Assembly (NCBI GenBank): GCA_945912085.1 | Contig: CAMEBJ010000004.1 | Coordinates: 1 to 21,311, forward strand | Source of the DNA: an uncultured Bacteroidales bacterium | Lineage (GTDB): Bacteria > Bacteroidota > Bacteroidia > Bacteroidales > UBA932 | Length of the DNA: 21,311 nt | Reading direction: 5' to 3' | Shown here: positions 6,219-14,789 of the stretch, piece after piece | Position numbering within the stretch: position 1 is the stretch's first letter | Layout of the letters: each line of letters starts with the position of its first letter | The notes under the pieces: generated by a model | Databases searched by the model: none | Told to the model about the DNA's origin: nothing | Seen by the model: only the letters and a program-made list of their open reading frames with translations | Translations under genes and position numbers: made by a program

Positions 6219-7340
6219 TTACAGTTTTTCTTTCCTGATAATGTGTTTCAGTTTCGCCACCGCTCCTTCAGCGAGTTGCATCATGCCGTAGTCGTTGGGA
6301 TGGTCTCCATCGACATAACCGTCCATTCCGGCTCCCCATTCGTCTGCACTCAGGTAATACAGTTTCTTCATTCCCTCCTTCCGCAGTTCCCTGTAAACTT
6401 GGGCAAGGATTTCGTTCTTGGCATCTGCCTGCTGCCGCCTCTGGGTATCGATGGCACCTTCCTGGCCGCAGACACTGTACTCGGCAAGAAGTATCGGACA
6501 GTCGTGAGTCTCCCGGAGTTTTCTTATTCCGTAAAGGAGCCTTTCCTTTATCGGTTCGCTGAGAAGCATGTTCGGCAGACAGTCTATGAAGAAAATCCCG
6601 GCATCGATTTCAGCAAGCAGGTCGAAACACTCCGGTTCACCTTTTCCCGCACCTGAGAAGCCGAGATTCACTACCTCTCTGCCAAGATTGGCTGAAACTA
6701 TCGAAGGCCAGGCCATTGAAGGACGGCTGCAGCAGCCTCCCTGGGTAATGCTGCTTCCATAGATCACCACCGATTTTCCTTCAGGACACGGGACAAAGTC
6801 CAGATGACGGTCTTCAGGGATTCCTATCTCAAGGAAGGTCACCGTGTTGTAAAGAGGAAGGCTCAGCCGGTAAGTCATCTCCCTGCCTGCCTCTCCGCTG
6901 ACGGGATCAATAATGTTTGTGAAGGTGTAAGTGATTGTGTCCTGATAGCTTGCAGGTGTCCTGGGAGCGACAAAATGCCTATTCCCATTCGAATCCACAG
7001 CATAGAGGTCAACTCCGGAGACTCCTGTTGAAGGCATGTGGTACATGGCCCTCCTCTCAAGCACCTGGTATTTCACCTGGATTTGCGGAGAGTCCGTACG
7101 AAAGACGATGCTCAGACCAGCACTGTTGCGGCTGAGCCTCCACACAGAACCAGTAACAACGTCCTTTGCCTTGGCAGGGAAACGGTAATATGTCCCCTTC
7201 AATTCAGGCCACCCCTGGCCGTGTACTTCCGCTCCGGCTTTCAGAGGGTCAATCCATTTGAATGTTTCCTGTGCGGATGCAGACACGGCCAGGATGGCGG
7301 CTGCCAGAATTGGAATCACTGATCTTGCTCTCATTTTCAT
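6219..7340 (-). CDS. SGNH/GDSL-family esterase (GxDLY N-domain), periplasmic
   Basis: The protein has 373 residues with a type I signal peptide (ILAAAILAVSASA, cleavage after about 23). Residues about 30-180 form the beta-sandwich 'GxDLY' N-terminal domain seen before some SGNH hydrolases, with the eponymous GVDLY at 109-113. The catalytic domain follows: block I YGSSITQ with probable nucleophile S197 (GSS in place of GDS), NLGFSG in block II, N257 in block III (DCLPN), and D344-x-x-H347 (VDGDHPND) in block V. Family members are carbohydrate deacylases, often acetyl esterases, so removal of O-acetyl groups from imported glycan is plausible. It is the last complete gene of the PUL operon, 6 bp after the EEP lipoprotein gene. 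Confidence 0.85.
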   Translation of the reverse strand: MKMRARSVIPILAAAILAVSASAQETFKWIDPLKAGAEVHGQGWPELKGTYYRFPAKAKDVVTGSVWRLSRNSAGLSIVFRTDSPQIQVKYQVLERRAMYHMPSTGVSGVDLYAVDSNGNRHFVAPRTPASYQDTITYTFTNIIDPVSGEAGREMTYRLSLPLYNTVTFLEIGIPEDRHLDFVPCPEGKSVVIYGSSITQGGCCSRPSMAWPSIVSANLGREVVNLGFSGAGKGEPECFDLLAEIDAGIFFIDCLPNMLLSEPIKERLLYGIRKLRETHDCPILLAEYSVCGQEGAIDTQRRQQADAKNEILAQVYRELRKEGMKKLYYLSADEWGAGMDGYVDGDHPNDYGMMQLAEGAVAKLKHIIRKEKL

Positions 7341-7346
7341 ATCAGG

Positions 7347-9803
7347 TTACAGGTTGAAATCTACAAGAATAGGTCTGTGGTCAGACGGACAGTAGAATCC
7401 TCCGGCGGTCCGGCTCGGAACCGGTCTTGTCCAGAAGTCCGTCAGTACAGTGGCATTCTTCACATTGGCATACAAGGATGGGGATGCGTAAATGAAGTCT
7501 ATCCTGAAATTGGACACAATGGTGCTAAAAAATTCTCCTTCGTATCTCTTTCCGATGACATCCACGAGCGAGGTCTTCTCCCGTACCACGTCCTGACAGC
7601 GGAAAATAGGATCGTCTTCAGGGTATTCATAACGGAAGTTGTCAATCCGGCTCCAGGAATTGAAGTCTCCTATCATCAGCCAGTCCCTTGCTCCGGAATA
7701 TTTGGTATTGTTGATTGTCCGTGAAACGATGCACTCCTTCTCGTATTCACGGTAATAGGCCCCTCCCCTGTTCGCTATGTCCGCCGGTCTGTCTGCCGAA
7801 CTGACTCCATAGGCATAGTCCTGCGGCCATGTATGCAGGGTTATGATGTTGATAGGGCGTCCGCCTACAGTCACCTTATGAAGTCCTGCTCCGTGTGAGA
7901 CAGGCTTTCCGGAGATGTCACCGGAAGTAATCTTTTCAAGGGTTTCAATAGGGTAGCGTGAGGTTATGACCTGAGGGTGATTATCCCTCCATCCGCCGAG
8001 AGCAGTGTAGGGGTGTCCCCATTTCACTGCAAGGTCCGGCCATCCAGAAGGAAGGTATTTTGTACTTGCCTGACCGCCGGACGCATTGTAGATTGTGGTC
8101 GACTCGCAGAATACACAAATATCAGGGTTATACTTCTTCACCCAGTCAGTAAAGTTTTTGTAGGAATTTTCCTGATCTGCCCACATTCCGCACTGGATGT
8201 TCCAGTAAAGGACCCTGAGGGTGCCTTTTGCCGGCTCGGCTATCCTTCTGACCGTGATGTTGTCAATGAAGACTCCGTGTCTGCCGGATTCTACGGAATT
8301 GCCTGCGGCGAACAACTGTGTGGCATCCGTGGCATTCTCTACGGACAATTCGACATGATGCCATTTTTTAGCATCGGATGCCTGTGAGGCGACTGACAGC
8401 ATTTCGTTCCTAAGTACGACAAGGTTCTCGGCAGCAGTGTGGTATTTGTCTGTTTTTGACATGTTCAGGACTTTACCATCAAAGGAGACCTTATTGACAT
8501 ATCCGGCATTTACAATCTTGAGCAGGATGTCATCGTTGAAGCCTGCCATCACCGCGATGTCGAAGGAAACAGTGACATCGGACAGTCCTGTAATGTTCCT
8601 GAAAAAGCATGTTTGGGTTATTCCCCTGGCCTCCGTGGCAGTTCCTATTCCTACATAACCCTGGTATTCAAGACTACGGAATCCAAGTTCATAATCCCAA
8701 AGTCCCCTGCTTTTTAGGTAGCCCTCGCTCATTTTGTGGGATGAACTGACCGTCTTTCCCGAGACATCCGACCAGTCATTGGACTGGAAGAAGCCAGAAC
8801 CAGGATTGTCGAAACCGGTCAGTGTGAATGCATCCTCGTTTCCGGAGAGAGCCTGTCTCCCGTCAATGCCCATCAGGTCAGCATCCGGGGCAAATGCGAC
8901 GGAAGCCTCGCCTGCCACATAGTCACCTCCCCAGACAAATCTGTCAAAACCTTCATAAAAAAGCAGGTCGGCATCAGGACTGTACTCTTTGGAAACCCTT
9001 ATCACCTTGTCCGCCGCCGTGTCATCCACAGGCACATCGAATTTCATCATCCGATGTTCCGAATCGCAGACCGTTACAGTGAGCGTCTTCAGACTCCTTC
9101 CCGGACAGAATGCTACAAGAAAGTGAGTTCCACTGCCCGTAAGCTGCCTCCCCTGACCGTCTCCAGTTGTGTTCAGCACAACGAACGGCACCCCCTTTGA
9201 AGGAGTCAGCTGCCGTTTAGAAGGGGAATAGTTCATTTTTCCGGCCAGAGACATCCCGTCCTTATCCTCCACTTTAACTGATACTATCCCCGCTGATCCG
9301 CTCAATGTAAGGTCAAGAAGGGAGAATCCGTCCCTGAATGTGAGGATATTCCCCGTTTCAGCCGAATATTCAGCATACATCGGATAGCCATCCCATCTTC
9401 CATTGTCCTGAAACTGGGAATAGGGCAGCATCACGTCCGTGAAAAGTGATTTGGAATGGAATCTTTCAGACCCATCATCCTTCAGGACAGCCATGTAGGT
9501 TGACGCCTTGGACTCGTTCACATTTATGAATCTGTTGCCTTTATCATCGGTCAAGACCTCATACTCCACAGAGTTCACAACAACATTTTCCGGATTGAAC
9601 TCCCTTCCCATGACGGAACGGGGAGAATTGTCCGAAGCCTCAATAAAAAACTTCACCTTCCCGTCAATAACCCTTATATCATCCCCCTTGGAGACTTCTT
9701 TATTGTCCTGGTCTTGAATTCCTGAAGGATCCTTTTTGCAGGAAGTTCCGGATGTGGCTATGCAGAGCCAGAGCACTGATGCAATAAAATACTTCGTCTT
9801 CAT
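7347..9803 (-). CDS. Surface lipoprotein with C-terminal EEP (DNase I-like) phosphodiesterase domain
   Basis: The protein has 818 residues with a lipoprotein signal (acylated Cys likely C22, SGTSC). Residues about 45-275 look like a beta-sandwich of fimbrillin or adhesin type, and about 278-520 like a jelly-roll (LLFYEGFDRFVWGGDY...GVFIDNITVRRI). Residues about 527-818 are an endonuclease/exonuclease/phosphatase domain with every catalytic motif: N535 (YWNIQ), E567 (FCEST), H657 (TLHTWP), D713/N715 (GDFNS), D769 (RIDFIY), D808-H809 (SDHRPI). EEP enzymes are Mg-dependent and cleave phosphodiesters in nucleic acids, phospholipids or phosphosugars; the substrate here is open. It sits in the PUL operon between GH89 and the esterase, which suggests action on a phosphate-bearing part of the target glycan or glycoconjugate. 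Extracellular location is inferred from the lipoprotein signal. Confidence 0.83.
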   Translation of the reverse strand: MKTKYFIASVLWLCIATSGTSCKKDPSGIQDQDNKEVSKGDDIRVIDGKVKFFIEASDNSPRSVMGREFNPENVVVNSVEYEVLTDDKGNRFINVNESKASTYMAVLKDDGSERFHSKSLFTDVMLPYSQFQDNGRWDGYPMYAEYSAETGNILTFRDGFSLLDLTLSGSAGIVSVKVEDKDGMSLAGKMNYSPSKRQLTPSKGVPFVVLNTTGDGQGRQLTGSGTHFLVAFCPGRSLKTLTVTVCDSEHRMMKFDVPVDDTAADKVIRVSKEYSPDADLLFYEGFDRFVWGGDYVAGEASVAFAPDADLMGIDGRQALSGNEDAFTLTGFDNPGSGFFQSNDWSDVSGKTVSSSHKMSEGYLKSRGLWDYELGFRSLEYQGYVGIGTATEARGITQTCFFRNITGLSDVTVSFDIAVMAGFNDDILLKIVNAGYVNKVSFDGKVLNMSKTDKYHTAAENLVVLRNEMLSVASQASDAKKWHHVELSVENATDATQLFAAGNSVESGRHGVFIDNITVRRIAEPAKGTLRVLYWNIQCGMWADQENSYKNFTDWVKKYNPDICVFCESTTIYNASGGQASTKYLPSGWPDLAVKWGHPYTALGGWRDNHPQVITSRYPIETLEKITSGDISGKPVSHGAGLHKVTVGGRPINIITLHTWPQDYAYGVSSADRPADIANRGGAYYREYEKECIVSRTINNTKYSGARDWLMIGDFNSWSRIDNFRYEYPEDDPIFRCQDVVREKTSLVDVIGKRYEGEFFSTIVSNFRIDFIYASPSLYANVKNATVLTDFWTRPVPSRTAGGFYCPSDHRPILVDFNL

Positions 9804-9808
9804 ATCTT

Positions 9809-12334
9809 TTAATAGAAAGAAATCATTCCTGAGCCATCCGGCCCCGATTCAAAAGTAAGATACACTGCTACTTCCCTTTCCAATCCCACGTTGGTTCCCG
9901 TACCTTTGAACGGTACTGTGAAAGAGCCTTTGGATAGAGGTTCGTCCACATTCACAGTGGCTATCCGGGTATGTCCCGTCCTGAATTCTATTTTTGTAAG
10001 CCGGGCCGTTCCTGAAGTATGTGTGAATGAGAGTCCGTTCATCGCGGCGAAATCATCACCAAGCATTGACATATACAACCTTTTGGTCTTCCTGCCGGCA
10101 AAGTCCTGGACGCACCAGAAACCTATCTCGTTGATCGGGACATATTCCTCTCCGGGAACATATCTAATTGTGGAATATTTCCTGACAAGTTCTTTTGCCG
10201 CCTTTGCTGGGTCCCTAAACTCCTTGACTTCAGATAGTTCCTGATTTCCACAGTCATGGAAAAGAATGTCCGATGCGGCAAGGTCCACATAGATGCCGTC
10301 ATTCGCGGCGGCGAAATAATTCTCAAGCCTTGGGATATAATAATCCCTTATGAGTCCGGACCACACCCTTGCGGAATAATCGTGAAGGGAAGGACCGCTC
10401 CAGGTGGAGACTATCCGTTTTGCCTCTTTCAGAAAAGCAGACTCTTCTTCCTTACAGGTGGCATTCTCACGTGCCATCTGCATCCATCTTTCCATCCTGA
10501 GAACCGGATGTGATTCCAGAAGCCTGTCGAGGTCCCTGAGCAACTCCACCAGTTCGGACTGTCTTTGGATTGCGGTTTGCTTATCACCGGCCACGAGGGC
10601 CCAGTTAGATTTTTTGAGCAGGTAATCGCCTTTTGCGGCGAGATAGAGGGCTGCATACATTATTGCATCGCTCTTGTACTGCGGATTCTTCCAGAATCTT
10701 TCTGGTGCTGACAGGAATGACTTTATGGCGGTGAAATAATGGCTGTTGATGTTCATTGTCTCTGCCCTGTGGTATGCCGGTCTCTGCTGCCACAGAAAAC
10801 GGGCATTATTTGTAAAGTTGCCGTAGGCACTCTGTCTCATCTCCTTCCAGAATGACAGAATCTGAGGGCAGGAGCCACCATAGCGGGCCTCAGTGTAGTT
10901 CCTCAGGAAAGAATCCGTGTCGCTGTGCTGTGAACTCCACCCGGCTGCTGAAATCAGTTCGTAGAGAATCTCATTGTTCTCTATTCCCTCCGGCGATGTT
11001 CCGTAACCCGCCAGATTTCCTTTGTAGGAGGACTGCAGGGCTTCCAGGTGACCGTTCAGATAGAAGTCAAGCTGCCCTTTAAGAGCTGTCCTTCCTCCGA
11101 AATTCGGAACAGTTGACCATGTCCATTCCTTTCCGAAGAATCCGTCAAGGTAATCCCAACTGTTCTCGCTTTTCCAGACGAACTCATTGTAGTCGACGGC
11201 AAGGTCTATTATCATCATTCTGTCGTCAGGTGCACCGCTAAGCAGTCCACGCACGCTGTCCGGGTCCCAAAGATTCCTGTTGTAGCCGAACATCCAACCC
11301 TGAAGCACCCAGACGGCATCCGGATTGGCTTTTGCAATGCTGTTGTAAATGGTGCTGCTATAGGTGTGCATTTTGTCGAAACGCTCCTGTGTCCCCTGCT
11401 TTCCGAAAGGAATTTCGAGCTCGTTGAAACTGTCGACAAGATAATACTTGCCCTTACCGAATTCCTTTTCCCATTCTTTGATGTACTCAGTACTTATCAG
11501 ACTGAAGAGAGAATCGGCAGGAGAGAGCATGTAACTCTGATGCCCGGACCATTTTGTCGTTATCAGTTCCGTTCCCGGATAATGGTCTGCCAATGCCTTG
11601 GGCACGAAACCGGCGAAACCCTGAAACAGCGGGGTCATCCCGAGTTCCGCGAGCCGGTCACATATTTTGTGCTGGAGACTGATCTGTTTTTCGTGCCATT
11701 CCCGGGACATTCCTCCGTCCACATTGGTCATATTCCCCATTCTCATCCAGGGAAGATGCGCCGGTCCTGTAAAGTACTCGTCGATTTCATCTTGAGAAAG
11801 TCCAAGTTTTTTCCAGACTCTCGCACTTATCGCCTCGGAAGCTATGGGGGCAAGAGGCATGTCAAAACCATGGAGTGCCATCCAGTCAATCTCGTGCTCC
11901 CAGTCCTCCCATTTCCAGAACGGGGTGGTATAACCGAAGGTGCAGACATTGTAGTACAGATGGTATCTGAAAGGAGAGACCACATTCCTTTTGGCAAGGT
12001 CAGGCAGATGCCCGGGAAAGTCGAGACGGTCTCCGGTCCAGCTTGAGATCCCATAGCCGTTCTCGAGGACATAGCTGTAGAATCCGCGCGCAATCGCAAT
12101 TATGGACGTCCCCTCAACTGAAAGGATGTCATCCGAAACGCTGATGCTGTACGAATCAGTCTCCCCTGTCTTTCCGACAAGGGAGAATCTGACATTAGCA
12201 GGAACGAATCCGAAGGTCCTTCCTATTATTTTTCTTGCTTGATCGACTTTTGCTTCATCGGCAGAATTGTCCGCACCTGCCAGAAAGGGTACGGACAATA
12301 GCAATGCAAGGAACAATCTTCTTAAAGAGAACAT
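9809..12334 (-). CDS. GH89 alpha-N-acetylglucosaminidase
   Basis: The protein has 841 residues with a type I signal peptide (LFLALLLSVPFLAGA), so it is probably periplasmic. It matches glycoside hydrolase family 89 (NAGLU) throughout: an N-terminal domain to about 110, then YYNVCTFGYTTPFWKWEDWEHEIDWMALHGFDMPLAP at about 127-163, DSFNE at 301-305 with likely acid/base E305, and YGTSPEGIENN with likely nucleophile E449. These correspond to E316 and E446 of human NAGLU. The helical C-terminal domain and a short beta-rich tail complete the normal length. GH89 releases terminal alpha-GlcNAc, as from heparan sulfate or from GlcNAc-alpha-1,4-Gal caps on gastric-type mucin. It is the only glycosidase in the visible part of the PUL and gives the best clue to the substrate. 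Confidence 0.93.
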   Translation of the reverse strand: MFSLRRLFLALLLSVPFLAGADNSADEAKVDQARKIIGRTFGFVPANVRFSLVGKTGETDSYSISVSDDILSVEGTSIIAIARGFYSYVLENGYGISSWTGDRLDFPGHLPDLAKRNVVSPFRYHLYYNVCTFGYTTPFWKWEDWEHEIDWMALHGFDMPLAPIASEAISARVWKKLGLSQDEIDEYFTGPAHLPWMRMGNMTNVDGGMSREWHEKQISLQHKICDRLAELGMTPLFQGFAGFVPKALADHYPGTELITTKWSGHQSYMLSPADSLFSLISTEYIKEWEKEFGKGKYYLVDSFNELEIPFGKQGTQERFDKMHTYSSTIYNSIAKANPDAVWVLQGWMFGYNRNLWDPDSVRGLLSGAPDDRMMIIDLAVDYNEFVWKSENSWDYLDGFFGKEWTWSTVPNFGGRTALKGQLDFYLNGHLEALQSSYKGNLAGYGTSPEGIENNEILYELISAAGWSSQHSDTDSFLRNYTEARYGGSCPQILSFWKEMRQSAYGNFTNNARFLWQQRPAYHRAETMNINSHYFTAIKSFLSAPERFWKNPQYKSDAIMYAALYLAAKGDYLLKKSNWALVAGDKQTAIQRQSELVELLRDLDRLLESHPVLRMERWMQMARENATCKEEESAFLKEAKRIVSTWSGPSLHDYSARVWSGLIRDYYIPRLENYFAAANDGIYVDLAASDILFHDCGNQELSEVKEFRDPAKAAKELVRKYSTIRYVPGEEYVPINEIGFWCVQDFAGRKTKRLYMSMLGDDFAAMNGLSFTHTSGTARLTKIEFRTGHTRIATVNVDEPLSKGSFTVPFKGTGTNVGLEREVAVYLTFESGPDGSGMISFY

Positions 12335-12337
12335 ATC

Positions 12338-14776
12338 TTATTTGTTGTAACGGACGGCTATATATTCCAAAAGGCTCTTGTGTCCCCAGGACAAGGCAAG
12401 TCCGGAAGACGCCTCGTCCATTCTGGCATTAGCATAGTCAACTCCGTCCGAGCAGAGGTCATTGACAGGTACAAGACGGATATAGACATTGTCATGTTCG
12501 AGAATCTCAAGCGGTAGTTCGAAATTGATGTATTTGAATGCCGTAAGGGACGAAAACAAGGTGTTGGTGTAATAGGACTCGTCCGGAACAGTGTATTCGG
12601 AAATGAGATGCCAATCTTTGTCATGTTCCTCGTCCTGTGCATCCGTGTATGACCACTCAGCTTTCCAGAAACGCGGACAGAACCATTGGGTATTGCTGAC
12701 TGAGATCTGAAGTGACAGATGGCTGGTCGCAATTCCCTTAGTGCTGAAGTTAAGCAACCATCCGTACGGTCTCTGCGTCTGGTCATCCCACCAGAATGAA
12801 TTTGCAAAAGCCGTCATGCAGTCAGCCTCTGCCATTCCACGTCCGTCGTAGTTGATCTTCTTCCCGTGCGAAGCTCCCTCGCTCCATCCACCTGCCCCAT
12901 AACCGGCATACTGGTTGGCCGCATACTGTCCGCACCATTCGATGCTTCCGTCGGGATTCCGGCTGATGAACTCGTCCATCACAGGGTTGTAATGCTCCTT
13001 TGCAGGGTCTAGAACTATGCCAAGTCCGTTCCTGTTCCCGAAGTTCTTTCCAAAAAGATATTCATCGCGGCTTCCCACCGGACCAAGGTATGAGTAACAG
13101 TATCCTCCGTAGAGATGCTGTCTGTAGGTCATCATGTTGTAGGTCTTTTCTGGGTCTCCGGTGTACTTTGTCTGGTAGGTATGTGTGAACCAGCCATTGT
13201 CCCCGTATGTAGGACGAAGCACCCAGTTGTCCATGTCCGGATTCATAAATCGGTACTCAGTCAGAAGGGCAGAGAAACTATCCTCCACACTGTCGTTCAT
13301 CTGACCCCAGATGTCCTCCTTGGTCTGATGTCTCAACTGATATCTGCTAATGAATCCGAGGGTCGGATCATCATCAATGTCGAGAGGGTCCGCACCGTTC
13401 CTCCATTCGAATCTGGTGAATCTTTCATGGACAAGGACTCCCGACATTTTTCCAGATCCGTAAGGAAGACGGGTACCGTCGTTCCTGTACCTGCACACCG
13501 TGTTGGTCATCAGGTAGCTCACATCACCGTTTATGTCCCTGATCAGAAGAGGATACTTGGTGAGCCTGTGACCGTTGGTGGCTATGGTCATATTCTCTCC
13601 TACAGGGCAGATAGAGCCTTTGCGGACAGGTATCTCCACATCGGTCAATGTGACATAGGTGTAGATATCGTCATCCGTCAGGGCATTGATGTGTCTCTCC
13701 TTGACCGGGACATCAGCCTTTGTGCCGGGAACCTGTGAGACAATCATGGATTTGGTTATTCCGGTGATATCAACCCTTTCCGGGTTCTCCTTGATGACGG
13801 CCGTAGCACCGTGCATCAGAATCTGGACTCTGTCGAACTGGTTCGTGATGTTGTCCTCGGCAGTTTCCGTGAGCAGGGAGAAACCCAGAGTTCCGTCAGT
13901 GCTTTCAACATAGATTGTCCTGTCGCTGTAGGTGTAGTCTATCGTTGAGGATGTCTTCTGGTCATTCTCACCGGCATTGCCTCCAAGGGTATTGCTGATG
14001 ACGACTCCGTCTATGATGACATAGTCGTTCACAGGATTTCCAGTAGCATAGGTGTTCTTGAAGTCAAGGAATGAAATCACTCTTCCTAGACCTTCCCTGG
14101 CATTCCTCTGCACCAGATTCACCATTATCCTGACAGAGTCACCCCATCCGTCAGTGAATGAGACGATTACAGAAGCGGTGCGTGGAGCGACCTCGTCCGG
14201 ATTTGCCTTCAGACTGAACACCATGTCGGTGATGCCAGTTCCGCTCTGGTCATCCTTGATTTCCACATTCCTGATCCAGTCGTCATCAATATCCTTGTCA
14301 TATATCTTTTCGAGTTTCATATACTCGAAAGGCACATTGGTCCTGACCTTTATGCTTTCGTCCCCTCCCCTGCCGGCAGCCACCACAGATGTATTGTCCA
14401 GTTTGAGGACAGCCTCAACCAAACCTTTCTGCTTTATGTTTATCGTGTCCCTTCTGGAGTCGACCTCACTGCAAAGTATAATCCGTGCGGACCTCTTGAA
14501 TTCCTCATTGAACGCACAGTAGGCGGTCACGGTGCAGTCACCTGATCCTGATTCCTCGCTGAGGCTAATCCAGGAGGTGTCCTCTCCATCCAGTTCGATG
14601 TGGAACGGACCGTTGGAATACACTGTCACAGGCACTTCGCTCATCTCCGCCTCGACAACTATTGTCCTCTGGAGGGCTCCGAGTTCCACAAGATCCACCT
14701 TGAGGGCATCATCAATCCCGCATGAAGCGAAACTGATGATACCCAAGGCAGCAAATATTATTTTACCAACTCTCAT
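12338..14776 (-). CDS. BACON/DUF5689 surface lipoprotein, candidate glycan-binding protein (two-BACON paralogue)
   Basis: The protein has 812 residues with a lipoprotein signal (FASC, C19). Two BACON-like beta-sandwiches lie at about 28-116 and 120-224 (each ends in a 'I.V.QK/QR' strand), followed by a DUF5689-type OB-like domain at about 230-480 (DYVIIDGVVIS..., DDIYTYVTLTDVEI, SYLMTNTVCRYRNDG, GKMSGVLVHERF) and a C-terminal beta-rich region at about 500-812 with many aromatics. It has no catalytic motif. Its position after susD and its architecture fit a SusE/F-like surface glycan-binding protein. The upstream neighbour is a paralogue: both share the PGT.A..PVK.R.I..LTD.DI.TYV.L..VEI segment and the C-terminal IAVRYN. 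It ends 3 bp before the GH89 start. Confidence 0.78.
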   Translation of the reverse strand: MRVGKIIFAALGIISFASCGIDDALKVDLVELGALQRTIVVEAEMSEVPVTVYSNGPFHIELDGEDTSWISLSEESGSGDCTVTAYCAFNEEFKRSARIILCSEVDSRRDTINIKQKGLVEAVLKLDNTSVVAAGRGGDESIKVRTNVPFEYMKLEKIYDKDIDDDWIRNVEIKDDQSGTGITDMVFSLKANPDEVAPRTASVIVSFTDGWGDSVRIMVNLVQRNAREGLGRVISFLDFKNTYATGNPVNDYVIIDGVVISNTLGGNAGENDQKTSSTIDYTYSDRTIYVESTDGTLGFSLLTETAEDNITNQFDRVQILMHGATAVIKENPERVDITGITKSMIVSQVPGTKADVPVKERHINALTDDDIYTYVTLTDVEIPVRKGSICPVGENMTIATNGHRLTKYPLLIRDINGDVSYLMTNTVCRYRNDGTRLPYGSGKMSGVLVHERFTRFEWRNGADPLDIDDDPTLGFISRYQLRHQTKEDIWGQMNDSVEDSFSALLTEYRFMNPDMDNWVLRPTYGDNGWFTHTYQTKYTGDPEKTYNMMTYRQHLYGGYCYSYLGPVGSRDEYLFGKNFGNRNGLGIVLDPAKEHYNPVMDEFISRNPDGSIEWCGQYAANQYAGYGAGGWSEGASHGKKINYDGRGMAEADCMTAFANSFWWDDQTQRPYGWLLNFSTKGIATSHLSLQISVSNTQWFCPRFWKAEWSYTDAQDEEHDKDWHLISEYTVPDESYYTNTLFSSLTAFKYINFELPLEILEHDNVYIRLVPVNDLCSDGVDYANARMDEASSGLALSWGHKSLLEYIAVRYNK

Positions 14777-14789
14777 TTCCGGTTTTTTG

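Noticed and set aside
11366..12046. Open frame of 226 codons on the plus strand inside the GH89 gene
   Set aside because: It is antisense to a conserved enzyme region, and its composition looks random. No promoter or independent support was seen.
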